A DNA stretch of 64,000 nt from Vibrio tarriae. Its GTDB lineage: Bacteria; Pseudomonadota; Gammaproteobacteria; Enterobacterales; Vibrionaceae. The DNA is taken from assembly GCF_002216685.1 (NCBI RefSeq), contig NZ_CP022353.1, positions 1,674,001-1,738,000 on the forward strand, in the 5' to 3' direction. Of this stretch, positions 56,746-64,000 are shown piece after piece; positions within the stretch are counted from its first letter, which is position 1, and each line of letters starts with the position of its first letter. Below the pieces are notes generated by a model. That model saw only the letters and a program-made list of their open reading frames with translations. It was not told the origin of the DNA and made no database searches. A program made the position numbers and the translations under genes.

Positions 56746-57369
56746 TCAATTCACCGAGATCACAGACATCTCATTAATTGCAGAATCTAAAGGCACATTA
56801 ACTCTGCCTAATCCAATTAAACAAAAGACGGCTGCTATCACTTCACCAATCGATAGTTTCAGGTTATCAGCAAGCGAACGAATACACATTCTTCCTGCAG
56901 CACTCAACTCCTCAACAATTTTTGTTGATGGCAAGCTGAAATCCACTAGCCCACTATATCGATGTATTAAGTTAAGGTTTTCTAGATACACGCCATTACG
57001 TATCTGCTTATCTGTGACTAATACCAATGATTTTCCTTGATGCTGTGCTGCAATACGCTTTAAAGCGAAGGAACGTTTGAAATCTTCAGAAAAGGTTTTA
57101 GCGAGAGGTTTAACTTCAAGGTAATACTCTGAACCATCTTGGTTTCGCACGAGAAAATCAGGAGTATAGGGACAACGTTTGTAACCTGAAGAATAATAGA
57201 AGCCTTCGGGTTGTGATTGGAATGAAAAAACGTCCTTAGAGTATTCGAGATGGTAACAACAATCTCGTTCTAAAGAACTTTCACACAAAATGACACTTCG
57301 GTTTTTAGAACTCGCAAACTTGTACACATTTTTTGTTGCAGATGGTTTGCGGAGATTTCGAACGTACAT
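56746..57369 (-). CDS. tnsA: Transposase endonuclease subunit TnsA
   Basis: About 207 residues from ATG 57369, which has AAGGGACA upstream. The longer frame starting with TTG at 57399 is rejected. The restriction-like active site is E34 (SLERDCC), D71 (YTPDFLV) and E85-x-K87 (YLEVKPL). It cuts the 5' ends of the element so that transposition goes by cut and paste. It is the first gene of tnsABC and lies 43 bp from the innermost end repeat. Confidence 0.94.
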   Translation of the reverse strand: MYVRNLRKPSATKNVYKFASSKNRSVILCESSLERDCCYHLEYSKDVFSFQSQPEGFYYSSGYKRCPYTPDFLVRNQDGSEYYLEVKPLAKTFSEDFKRSFALKRIAAQHQGKSLVLVTDKQIRNGVYLENLNLIHRYSGLVDFSLPSTKIVEELSAAGRMCIRSLADNLKLSIGEVIAAVFCLIGLGRVNVPLDSAINEMSVISVN

Positions 57370-57412
57370 AACTTGTCCCTTAACGTTGTAATAAAACAAC
57401 CAAATTAAGTTT

Positions 57413-57480
57413 AGGACACTTTATGAGTTTTAAAAGGACAGCTTATGCTTTTAATTGGACACTTTATGCTTTCAGCGACA
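57413..57480 (-). repeat. Transposon end beside tnsA and ffs, with three TnsB-type sites
   Basis: Read inward from 57480 (minus strand) the end begins TGTCGCTGAAAGCATAAAGT, with sites GCATAAAGTGTCC, GCATAAGCTGTCC and CATAAAGTGTCC spaced by about 20 bp. This is more tightly packed than the other end, as in Tn7-type right ends. It corresponds to the right end by Tn7 convention because tnsA is adjacent. Confidence 0.92.
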
Positions 57481-57486
57481 TCAGAT

Positions 57487-57598
57487 GGGCGGAGGCCCCA
57501 GCCACATCCCGGCACACACATCATCCGCTGTGGCTGCTTCCTTCCGGATCTGACCAGGTTCACGAACTAGTGTTGCGGGAGGACCAGGGCCTCCATCG
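57487..57598 (-). ncRNA. ffs: Signal recognition particle 4.5S RNA
   Basis: On the minus strand the conserved SRP hairpin tip is present: GGTCAGATCCGGAAGGAAGC followed by AGCCACAGCGG. Pairing arms GGAGGCCC and GGGGCCTCC lie near the ends, and the TGTGCCGGGATG segment is conserved. It forms SRP with Ffh for membrane protein targeting and is normally essential. The transposon end lies only about 6 bp past the mature 3' end, so the gene is intact but its original downstream sequence is now 26.5 kb away. Confidence 0.95.
57534..57551 (-). other. Protospacer in ffs matched by the short att guide
   Basis: The minus-strand target is AGATCCGGAAGGAAGCAG and the guide is AGGTCAGGAAGAAAGCAA. They agree at 14 of 18 positions and differ at 3, 6, 12 and 18. 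Positions 6, 12 and 18 are the flipped-out bases of type I Cascade, which are not read. The E. coli 4.5S sequence has G at position 3, so against that version only those three differ. The two bases on the PAM side are TC. Insertion is 51-53 bp past the end of an 18-20 nt match. Confidence 0.85.
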
Positions 57599-57720
57599 AT
57601 TTGAGTTTGGATTGTCTCCAAAGCGGGAGCGATTATTAAACATCGACTTAGGCAATGCAAGCGATAATCCTGATTTACCCCCACATTGCCCATCAACCGA
57701 ACAGCATTTCACCAGTTTGA

Positions 57721-59742
57721 TTAAACGATGTGTAATCCTTTTACCTTGCTGGCAGCCTGAAATGGCGATTGCGTCGATTCCGCCTTGGCGCGATACATCG
57801 CAATATCCGCTTGGTGCATCACCTCATTAAGTGATTCGGTCCGCTCACGATTCTTAGCAATACCAATCGCCACACTCACTTCAAAACTGACATCGCGCTC
57901 TGCATCCACAAACATAAAACGTTCACATTGCGCAACCACATGTTCAAGCCGCTTGGCGGAACATTCGCCAATTAAGATAAATTCATCGCCGCCAATCCGG
58001 TAGCTGCGACCTCGCCAAACATTCTCAATCCGTTGTGATAGTTGTTTTAAGACCTTGTCACCCACTTCATGTCCATACTGATCGTTGATCGATTTAAACG
58101 TATTCACATCAAGATAAATCAAGCTCAAACGAGGCGACAATCCGCGGCGGTATCGGTTATACAAAGCGCGACGATTGCGCAGCTTAGTAAGGTTATCGGT
58201 ATGTGAGATGCCATGCAGGTAAAACGCCACTATAAACAGAACAACTAAAGCCATAGCAAAGAGCCATTGAGTACTGTGCTGATATTTCTTTTCTGTAAGT
58301 AATGTGGCTCGCCAATTCGGCTGGTAATCATAAGTATGAATGATTTGCTCGGTATTGAGCATTTTGATTGCGCGGGAAAAAAGTGGGGCAAGAGTTGCGC
58401 CAAGTGGATTTTTAGCAAAACCTATCGCAATGTCATATTGGTAAAAGCTGCCAATCATGGTGTCTTCTACAATCGGCAGCATCTCCTTAGACTCGCGAAG
58501 CAAGAGGTTAAAATTGGCTCGATTGAGCACGATGTAATCCACCTCTTTATTCAGTAAGGCTTGTACTGTTTCTTCCTGATTTGCGTAGCTGAACAATATC
58601 TTGTTTGGCAACATCTGCTGTAACAGCTCTTCAAAAAAATCGTCTTTGATTACCCCAATACGTTCGGCGACCAACTCAGATACATTGCTATACACATCGT
58701 CTTTATAGTGCTCTCGTTTCACCAAAATTGCTTGTGGGTGATAATAGCTTTCACTGAAGTAGGCAAAGTTTTTACGCTGCGGGGAAATGGTGACAGGAGC
58801 CAAAATATCGATGCTTTTATCCTGCAAATCATCAAACATGCTCTCCCACGTTTCTTGACCATGGCTGACCAATTCGCATTTCAGCAGTAGCATCTCACAA
58901 GCTTGAAACACGACATCGGCACTGATCCCACGTACAGAACCGTCGGGCTGGTAAAGTGCATATTGTGGGTTGTTCTCTAGCTTGACACGCAGTACACGCT
59001 GCACGTTTAGCCCGCTATCCACAACCGCTTGACGCAGAGCTTGCTTGCGAATGTCCAATTGATATTTTTGAATAGATTCACGCAATAAGCGTTGTACGTA
59101 AGCCGAATGCGCATACTTTTCAAGTTTATCTAACAGCGCTGAATTCTTACCTTTAGGTGTCACGATAGAGACGGGTTGAATCGGTAATTGATCGTTAAGT
59201 AGTTGTACGTCAAGCCCTTTCAGCAACATGGGCTTGAGCTGATTGATCGCATCGACCACTCCGTCCACGCGGCCGCTTTGCAGCAAAGTGAGTGCTTCTA
59301 AATGCCCTTCATACTCCACTTGCTGGATATAGGGATAATGTTCTTTTAATAACGTTCCATAAATGGTTCCTTTCGGGATACCCACGAGACGAAGCTCGGT
59401 TAAACGTAACCCACCATAACTGTAGAGATAGGTGTACTCAATGTTGGTAGGACTTGAGAAATCAAAACGTTGGGCACGTAAATCCGTGTAAGTGATGTTG
59501 GCAGCAAAGTCGGCATTACCGTTCTCTATCGCTATTAAAATATCGTTAAAGCTGGGGTAGTTGACGTATTCAATTTCAAGGTTGAAGTGGTAGGCAATCG
59601 AATCAAATAGTACACGAGTCACCACATCATCCGCTTCTGTGGCAACCTTATAAGTGGTAGATGTTGCGGCTAAACTGCTGGTGCAAATCACTAGCCAACC
59701 AAGCCAAAGTAAAACTAGGCGTGAAAAAGCGTTAAATAACAT
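57721..59742 (-). CDS. cdgH: Diguanylate cyclase with two periplasmic substrate-binding domains (CdgH-like)
   Basis: About 673 residues from ATG 59742; the longer frame to 59814 adds residues before the signal sequence. A signal peptide or first span (LVLLWLGWLVICTSSLAA) precedes two tandem SBP_bac_3 domains (about 30-250 and 265-500). A membrane span follows (WLFAMALVVLFIVAFYLHG) and then a GGDEF domain with the intact site YRIGGDEFILIG, so it should make c-di-GMP. No RxxD inhibitory site is seen before GGDEF. It matches V. cholerae CdgH (VC1067), a known promoter of biofilm and rugose growth. Tandem amino-acid-type binding domains suggest ligand control. Confidence 0.9.
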   Translation of the reverse strand: MLFNAFSRLVLLWLGWLVICTSSLAATSTTYKVATEADDVVTRVLFDSIAYHFNLEIEYVNYPSFNDILIAIENGNADFAANITYTDLRAQRFDFSSPTNIEYTYLYSYGGLRLTELRLVGIPKGTIYGTLLKEHYPYIQQVEYEGHLEALTLLQSGRVDGVVDAINQLKPMLLKGLDVQLLNDQLPIQPVSIVTPKGKNSALLDKLEKYAHSAYVQRLLRESIQKYQLDIRKQALRQAVVDSGLNVQRVLRVKLENNPQYALYQPDGSVRGISADVVFQACEMLLLKCELVSHGQETWESMFDDLQDKSIDILAPVTISPQRKNFAYFSESYYHPQAILVKREHYKDDVYSNVSELVAERIGVIKDDFFEELLQQMLPNKILFSYANQEETVQALLNKEVDYIVLNRANFNLLLRESKEMLPIVEDTMIGSFYQYDIAIGFAKNPLGATLAPLFSRAIKMLNTEQIIHTYDYQPNWRATLLTEKKYQHSTQWLFAMALVVLFIVAFYLHGISHTDNLTKLRNRRALYNRYRRGLSPRLSLIYLDVNTFKSINDQYGHEVGDKVLKQLSQRIENVWRGRSYRIGGDEFILIGECSAKRLEHVVAQCERFMFVDAERDVSFEVSVAIGIAKNRERTESLNEVMHQADIAMYRAKAESTQSPFQAASKVKGLHIV

Positions 59743-59888
59743 AGACGTTGAATAATGGTATGTTGTATTTTTTGCTGCGCATTTTATCGTAAATACCCCC
59801 ACCCCACTATCCAATTTAGGTAATAAATTTCATAGAACCACCTATGGTTCATAAAGTACTTATATCCCTGTTTGATACAGCCAACTGG

Positions 59889-60632
59889 CTATTCGGGAGC
59901 TTCTTCTGTACTTTTCAGTACATAGTCGGTAGTCCAAGCCGTGGCCAAAATACAGATCCATACCACAAAGACTGGCTTGGGCACATCTGTCGCAGGAGAA
60001 ACCACTAAAGCGGCAAAACTGACACAGGGCAAGCTCCAACCAAGCAAAGTTCCCCAGTTTAACGACGGGGTGGCTTTGGGAACTAAATATTCACATGCAG
60101 CAATAATTCCGGTTATCAGCAAAGCTAAGGTAGCAGCATAAAACTGCTCCGCGACCCAAAGCGGAATCACTAATACTAATGCCCACCAACTGTGAGCATG
60201 ACTTGGCTTCCAACCACGGGCTGCCCACCAGATCAACATCACCATGACTATCTGCACCACAGTCACCATAGGTGAGCCTTCCAGTTTGCCTGCCGATTGC
60301 GTTACCATGATGCCGACTTGCAAGGTGAGCACAATCAAAGCACTGACTAAGATGACACCCAAGTTGCTACGTGGAGAAAACGCCACCATCAACAGAGGAA
60401 TAAGCACCCACTGACTGATGGACAAAGCGACAGGCTGGAGTGGTAACGTAAGACCCAAAATCCCCATCGCAGCTAACATGACAACACTAGAAAAACCGGA
60501 TTTGGGCAGTAACCATAAGGCTGGAATTAAAAACGCGATGATCGGAATATCACCCTTGCTTAAGCCTGCCACATACGCAGCAACGATGGTAAAAATAGTC
60601 GCGATGAGAAATTGTAAGGCAGACAGTATCAT
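59889..60632 (-). CDS. Integral membrane protein of unknown function
   Basis: A 247-residue protein with about eight hydrophobic spans (LQFLIATIFTIVAAYVAGL, WVLIPLLMVAF, LGVILVSALIVLTLQVGIMV, TVVQIVMVMLIWWAARGW) and few charged residues. The family is not recognised. It is divergent from the alkyltransferase-like gene at 60683, with a 50-bp promoter region between. Confidence 0.75.
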   Translation of the reverse strand: MILSALQFLIATIFTIVAAYVAGLSKGDIPIIAFLIPALWLLPKSGFSSVVMLAAMGILGLTLPLQPVALSISQWVLIPLLMVAFSPRSNLGVILVSALIVLTLQVGIMVTQSAGKLEGSPMVTVVQIVMVMLIWWAARGWKPSHAHSWWALVLVIPLWVAEQFYAATLALLITGIIAACEYLVPKATPSLNWGTLLGWSLPCVSFAALVVSPATDVPKPVFVVWICILATAWTTDYVLKSTEEAPE

Positions 60633-60682
60633 GCCAACTCCCTATACCTATCCTTGGTAAACTTGTTTCGGGCACTTGTATT

Positions 60683-60985
60683 ATGGACCAGTTTTTACAA
60701 CAGATCTTTGTGGTGATTCACCAAATTCCGTTTGGCAATGTTTCAACTTACGGTGCAGTCGCCAAAATGGCCGGTTATCCGGGCTATGCGCGCCATGTGG
60801 GCAAGGCGCTGGGTCATTTGCCTGAGGGGAGTCAGTTACCTTGGTTTCGAGTCATCAACAGCCAAGGCAAAATATCGTTGCAAGGGGAAGATTTTGTGCG
60901 CCAGCGGCAATTATTGTTAGCCGAGAGTATAGAGGTGAGTGAAACAGGTAAAATATCGCTACGTAAATACCAATGGCAGCCCTAG
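60683..60985 (+). CDS. Alkyltransferase-like protein (ATL, MGMT family)
   Basis: A 100-residue protein of the MGMT DNA-binding fold: PFGNVSTYGAVAKMAGYPGY and ARHVGKALGHLPEGSQLPWF. The active-site PCHRV of methyltransferases is PWFRV here, so the alkyl-acceptor Cys is replaced by Trp, the hallmark of ATL. Such proteins bind O6-alkylguanine and hand it to nucleotide excision repair. It resembles E. coli YbaZ. A perfect 9-bp inverted repeat (60973-60995) overlaps its stop codon but has no T-run. Confidence 0.9.
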   Translation: MDQFLQQIFVVIHQIPFGNVSTYGAVAKMAGYPGYARHVGKALGHLPEGSQLPWFRVINSQGKISLQGEDFVRQRQLLLAESIEVSETGKISLRKYQWQP

Positions 60986-61039
60986 TGGCTGCCATTGTGC
61001 AATCCGCGACGTTTTACGGAATAACTTAATTATCGTAAG

Positions 61040-61471
61040 TTACTCTCCACGCACACCAATCAGCATCATGGGTACGTGCTTAGTCGCTTCAGGATCGGTG
61101 ATCACGCCGTAGTGAGTATCCGTAATAAAACGCAGCTTACCATCAACCTCAATACGTGCACTCACACTGTAACGGTGGTTCGTTTTGATCTTGCTGCTGT
61201 CATACGCTAGGTTGAACTCGAGCGGTACTTGCATACCATTAGTGATGAAGTTCTGTTTTGCAATGACCGTCGCTGGCGCATCGGCTAATGAAACATCTTG
61301 TAGATAGACAGTCACCACCGCATTATCCGGCAAGGCAATGCGTTCACGATACGCCACGCTCCCCGTAATCGATTGGATTTTGTCTTGTGTCTTGTTGGAT
61401 TCATTCATTTGGCAGCCTACGAGTACAGAACCAAACAAAATAGAGATAACAATAAGTAGAACCTTTTTCAT
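61040..61471 (-). CDS. YbaY-family lipoprotein
   Basis: A 143-residue lipoprotein. The signal ends in the lipobox LVGC (MKKVLLIVISILFGSVLVGC), so the mature N-terminus is a lipidated Cys. The rest is a beta-sandwich of the YbaY/YscW pilotin-like type (SITGSVAYRERIALPDNAVV, ITDTHYGVITDPEATKHVPM). Its function is not known. Like E. coli ybaY it lies near tesB and an atl gene. Confidence 0.85.
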   Translation of the reverse strand: MKKVLLIVISILFGSVLVGCQMNESNKTQDKIQSITGSVAYRERIALPDNAVVTVYLQDVSLADAPATVIAKQNFITNGMQVPLEFNLAYDSSKIKTNHRYSVSARIEVDGKLRFITDTHYGVITDPEATKHVPMMLIGVRGE

Positions 61472-61619
61472 AGCGCCTCACTACAAATGGGGAAACATCA
61501 CATTAAAAACGAGCAAATTATATGCCACCGCAGTATTTGTGTCATTGGGCTGCAGGATTATTGACAAATGTCTGACTAACATCACAAAATCATCAAAATA
61601 CAAAAAAGGATCCTAAGTC

Positions 61620-62480
61620 ATGAGTAAACCGTTAGACGAATTGTTAAGTCTGCTGCAATTGGAGAAACTGGAAGAGGGGTTGTATCGAGGTGCCAGCGAA
61701 AACTTGGGGCTTCCTCAAGTGTACGGAGGGCAAGTGATTGGCCAAGCCTTGTCGGCAGCTCGCTACACGGTCGAATCAGATCGTACTGTGCACTCTTTCC
61801 ATAGCTATTTTCTTTACCCTGGCGATCCCGAAAAGCCGATTATTTACGATGTAGAAAATCTTCGTGATGGCAGAAGTTTCAGCACTCGTCGCGTCAAAGC
61901 CATTCAAAACGGCCGGCCAATTTTTTATCTGACCGCTTCCTATCATGGTGATGCCCCGGGATTTGAGCACCAAAAAACCATGCCTGTGGTTCCGGGGCCT
62001 GAAAACTTTGCTTCCGAATCCGAGCTCGCGGCGCAGATTGCGCATTTCTTACCAGAAAAACTGCAAAAAGCCTTTTGTGGTGAAAAACCGATTGAGATGC
62101 GTCCCGTTACTGTCATCAACCCCTTGAAGCCAGAAAAAGCGGAGCCTAAGCAGTATTTGTGGATCCGAGCCAATGGCGATATGCCCGATGACCAGCTCAT
62201 CCATCAGTATTTGCTTGGCTACGCGTCTGACTGGGGCTTTTTAGTCACCGCCTTGCATCCACACGGTGTTTCTCTGATGACACCAAAATTCCAAGTGGCA
62301 ACCATTGACCACTCTATCTGGTTCCACCGTCCGTTTAAGATGGATGACTGGCTACTGTTTGCCATCGAAAGTCCTACTGCGAGCAATACACGCGGTTTAG
62401 TGCGTGGTGAGATTTATGATCGCCAAGGCAACTTGGTCGCAACAGCCGTCCAAGAAGGCGTGATGCGCTTTTTAAGCTGA
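61620..62480 (+). CDS. tesB: Acyl-CoA thioesterase II TesB
   Basis: A 286-residue double hot-dog thioesterase with the family length. It contains [54 protein letters not shown] and the C-terminal [15 protein letters not shown] block ([20 protein letters not shown]). It hydrolyses medium and long acyl-CoA to free acid and CoA. It is convergent with the Lrp-type gene, with an 8-bp gap. Confidence 0.93.
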   Translation: MSKPLDELLSLLQLEKLEEGLYRGASENLGLPQVYGGQVIGQALSAARYTVESDRTVHSFHSYFLYPGDPEKPIIYDVENLRDGRSFSTRRVKAIQNGRPIFYLTASYHGDAPGFEHQKTMPVVPGPENFASESELAAQIAHFLPEKLQKAFCGEKPIEMRPVTVINPLKPEKAEPKQYLWIRANGDMPDDQLIHQYLLGYASDWGFLVTALHPHGVSLMTPKFQVATIDHSIWFHRPFKMDDWLLFAIESPTASNTRGLVRGEIYDRQGNLVATAVQEGVMRFLS

Positions 62481-62488
62481 TCTCACCC

Positions 62489-62947
62489 TTAGAGCGGCAA
62501 CTGAGTCGTGTATTTAAGTGACTCCATCGCAAAGGTGGAGGTCACTTTGTTCAACCCTTCGATACTATTGACCAGTTTTTTATAGAATCGGTCAAAACAC
62601 GGCATATCTTTGACCTGCACCTTCATCATGTAATCGTATTCTCCCGCCATGCGATAAAACTCCATCACTTCGGGAAACTCTTCCACGGCAGTCACAAAGC
62701 GGCAGTACCATTCATGGGAGTGGTTATTGGTGGTCACCATGACAAAGGCCGTGAAAGAGAGGTCAAGGGCTTGCGCATCAAGCAGTGCGACTCGCTCGCG
62801 AATCACGCCACCTTCTTCCATTTTTTTCAAACGCTTCCAGCAAGGCGTTGTGGTTAAATTGACCGCTTCGGCTAATTCATTGAGTGACACGGTGCAGTCT
62901 TGTTGCAAAATGGCCAAGATTTGCCGATCAACTTTGTCGAGCAACAT
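62489..62947 (-). CDS. Lrp/AsnC-family transcriptional regulator
   Basis: About 152 residues from ATG 62947. A longer frame to 63025 has an unlikely Cys-rich N-terminus. The winged helix has [20 protein letters not shown], then [24 protein letters not shown] ligand domain follows ([40 protein letters not shown]). It is divergent from the cysteine synthase-like gene and very likely regulates it, as is typical for Lrp-type genes beside amino-acid genes. Confidence 0.88.
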   Translation of the reverse strand: MLLDKVDRQILAILQQDCTVSLNELAEAVNLTTTPCWKRLKKMEEGGVIRERVALLDAQALDLSFTAFVMVTTNNHSHEWYCRFVTAVEEFPEVMEFYRMAGEYDYMMKVQVKDMPCFDRFYKKLVNSIEGLNKVTSTFAMESLKYTTQLPL

Positions 62948-63068
62948 ACAAATTGCCTTTTTTAGAGAAAATTTTTCTACAAAACTACAAAAGCATAGGC
63001 AAAATGGCAAAGTTTTTCTCTCCAAGCCTAGCTAAACTGATTCGGTAACCTAAGGGAGAAACTGGATT

Positions 63069-64000
63069 ATGTGTACCGACCATCAGTGGATTAACAGTGC
63101 AATTCGTAAAATTGAAGCAGACTATCAACGCTCTGCCGACACCCATCTGATTAAACTCGATTTACCTTGCGTCTCTGGCGTCGATATCTATCTGAAAGAT
63201 GAAAGTACCCACCCCACCGGTTCTCTCAAACACCGCCTCGCCCGTTCACTGTTTTTATATGGACTGTGTAATGGCTGGATTGGCCCAGAAACTACCATTA
63301 TTGAATCCTCATCTGGCAGTACTGCCGTATCGGAAGCTTACTTTGCTCGCTTGCTTGGCCTACCCTTTATTGCCGTGATGCCAAAGTGCACCGCGCGTAA
63401 AAAAATCGAACAGATCCAGTTCTATGGGGGCAAGGCGCATCTTGTAGATCGCTCCGATCAAATTTACGCAGAATCTCATCGTCTCGCGAAAGAGCTGAAA
63501 GGCCACTACATGGATCAGTTTACTTACGCTGAACGAGCTACCGACTGGCGTGGCAACAGCAACATCGCTGATAGTATTTTTAGCCAGATGCAGATGGAAC
63601 AACACCCCGTTCCAAGCTGGATTGTGATGAGCTCGGGGACGGGAGGCACCTCAGCCACTATCGGCCGCTTTATTCGCTACCAACAATACAACACCAAACT
63701 GTGTGTGGTTGACCCGGAAAACTCGGTTTTTTATGACTACTACCGCACGCGAAATGCCGAGCTAACCCGTGACTGCGGCAGCAAAATTGAAGGCATTGGC
63801 CGTCCAAGAGTCGAGCCCAGTTTTATTCCTGATGTGGTGGATGAAATGCGTGCGATCCCTGATGCCGCGAGTGTAGCGACCATTTACTGGTTGGAGAAAA
63901 TTCTTGGCCGTAAAGCAGGCGCCTCCACTGGCACTAACCTGTATGGCGCGCTGCAACTCGCCTGCGAAATGAAGCGCCGCGGCGAGCAAGGTTCGATTGT
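63069..64000 (+). CDS. PLP-dependent cysteine synthase-like protein (partial, 3' end outside window)
   Basis: 310 codons are visible from ATG 63069. Fold-type II PLP enzyme: the Schiff-base Lys is in [13 protein letters not shown], the substrate loop is [19 protein letters not shown] and the phosphate-binding Gly loop [13 protein letters not shown]. It resembles cysteine synthase/cystathionine beta-synthase, although the Lys sits in a GSLKHR rather than the GSxKDR context, so its substrate may be another amino acid. An upstream divergent Lrp regulator suggests amino-acid control. Confidence 0.88.
   Translation, partial: MCTDHQWINSAIRKIEADYQRSADTHLIKLDLPCVSGVDIYLKDESTHPTGSLKHRLARSLFLYGLCNGWIGPETTIIESSSGSTAVSEAYFARLLGLPFIAVMPKCTARKKIEQIQFYGGKAHLVDRSDQIYAESHRLAKELKGHYMDQFTYAERATDWRGNSNIADSIFSQMQMEQHPVPSWIVMSSGTGGTSATIGRFIRYQQYNTKLCVVDPENSVFYDYYRTRNAELTRDCGSKIEGIGRPRVEPSFIPDVVDEMRAIPDAASVATIYWLEKILGRKAGASTGTNLYGALQLACEMKRRGEQGSI

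Larger units (their letters stand above)
30936..57480. mobile_element. Tn7-like type I-F3 CRISPR-associated transposon inserted at ffs
   Basis: A 26.5-kb element bounded by inverted termini: TGTCGCTGAAAGCATAAG at 30936 and its counterpart TGTCGCTGAAAGCATAAA reading inward from 57480. Three TnsB-type repeats lie at each end. It encodes tnsA, tnsB, tnsC, tniQ, a cas8/cas5 fusion, cas7, cas6, a short array and an Xre regulator, the gene set of I-F3 CASTs such as Tn6677. There is no cas1 or cas2-3. The tnsA end abuts ffs, one of the known I-F3 attachment genes. Flanks share TCAG directly at both ends (30932-30935 and 57481-57484); a perfect 5-bp duplication is not seen. Cargo is a restriction/defence block plus integron cassettes. 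Confidence 0.95.

Noticed and set aside
57520..57556. Alternative alignment of the guide to ffs starting at 57556 with a CC PAM
   Set aside because: Only the first 6-7 bases match without a gap; the alignment from 57551 gives agreement over 20 bases with a periodic mismatch pattern.

Overview
The window is chromosomal DNA of Vibrio cholerae or a very close relative. The evidence is the gene order (oppABC, a large two-component/c-di-GMP cluster, an arsenate operon, ffs, a CdgH-like diguanylate cyclase, tesB) and attC sites of the VCR type typical of Vibrio superintegrons. Species is inferred from gene order and recall, not from a search.

Bases 1-30.9 kb are core or lightly accessory. In order: the 5' part of an oligopeptide ABC transporter operon (oppABC, minus strand); a PhnD-like binding protein with a histidine kinase facing a long minus-strand signalling operon (HPt, broken receiver-HDOD protein, receiver, CheC/CheX-like protein, two histidine kinases, receiver-EAL, receiver with a degenerate HD-GYP domain); a TsaC/Sua5 protein, a small membrane protein, a short AraC-type regulator and a CPBP protease; a complete N-acetylgalactosamine PTS and catabolic operon (agaZ-S-V-W-E-F-A-Y) with two DeoR-type regulators; and an ArsR-GAPDH-phosphatase-ArsJ operon for arsenate export as 1-arseno-3-phosphoglycerate.

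Bases 30,936-57,480 are one Tn7-like, CRISPR-associated transposon of the type I-F3 kind. It ends in matching TGTCGCTGAAAGCATAA termini, with several TnsB-type repeats at each end. The transposase operon tnsA-tnsB-tnsC lies beside the SRP RNA gene ffs. The RNA-guided targeting operon tniQ-cas8/5-cas7-cas6 is followed by a three-repeat array with two 32-nt spacers. After the array comes a third, unusually short guide and a diverged repeat. The short guide matches ffs except at positions 3, 6, 12 and 18, so the element carries the address of the place where it sits. An Xre regulator shares a palindromic operator with the tniQ-cas operon. There is no cas1 and no cas2-3.

The transposon cargo has two parts. 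Between tnsC and tniQ is a defence block: a type I restriction-modification system (hsdR, a MATE-like transporter, hsdM, hsdS), a DUF3800 protein with a small partner, and two PD-(D/E)XK nuclease-like proteins. Two intergenic stretches in this block fold on paper into closed multi-hairpin RNAs. Beyond the array lies a run of integron cassettes (four attC sites, no integrase). One cassette carries a PAAR-domain type VI secretion effector candidate with a membrane immunity candidate; another carries a membrane protein; a third carries a 3'-truncated short-chain dehydrogenase.

Bases 57.5-64 kb return to the core chromosome: ffs, cdgH, a membrane protein, an alkyltransferase-like protein, a YbaY-type lipoprotein, tesB, an Lrp-family regulator and the start of a PLP-dependent cysteine synthase-like gene that runs off the window.
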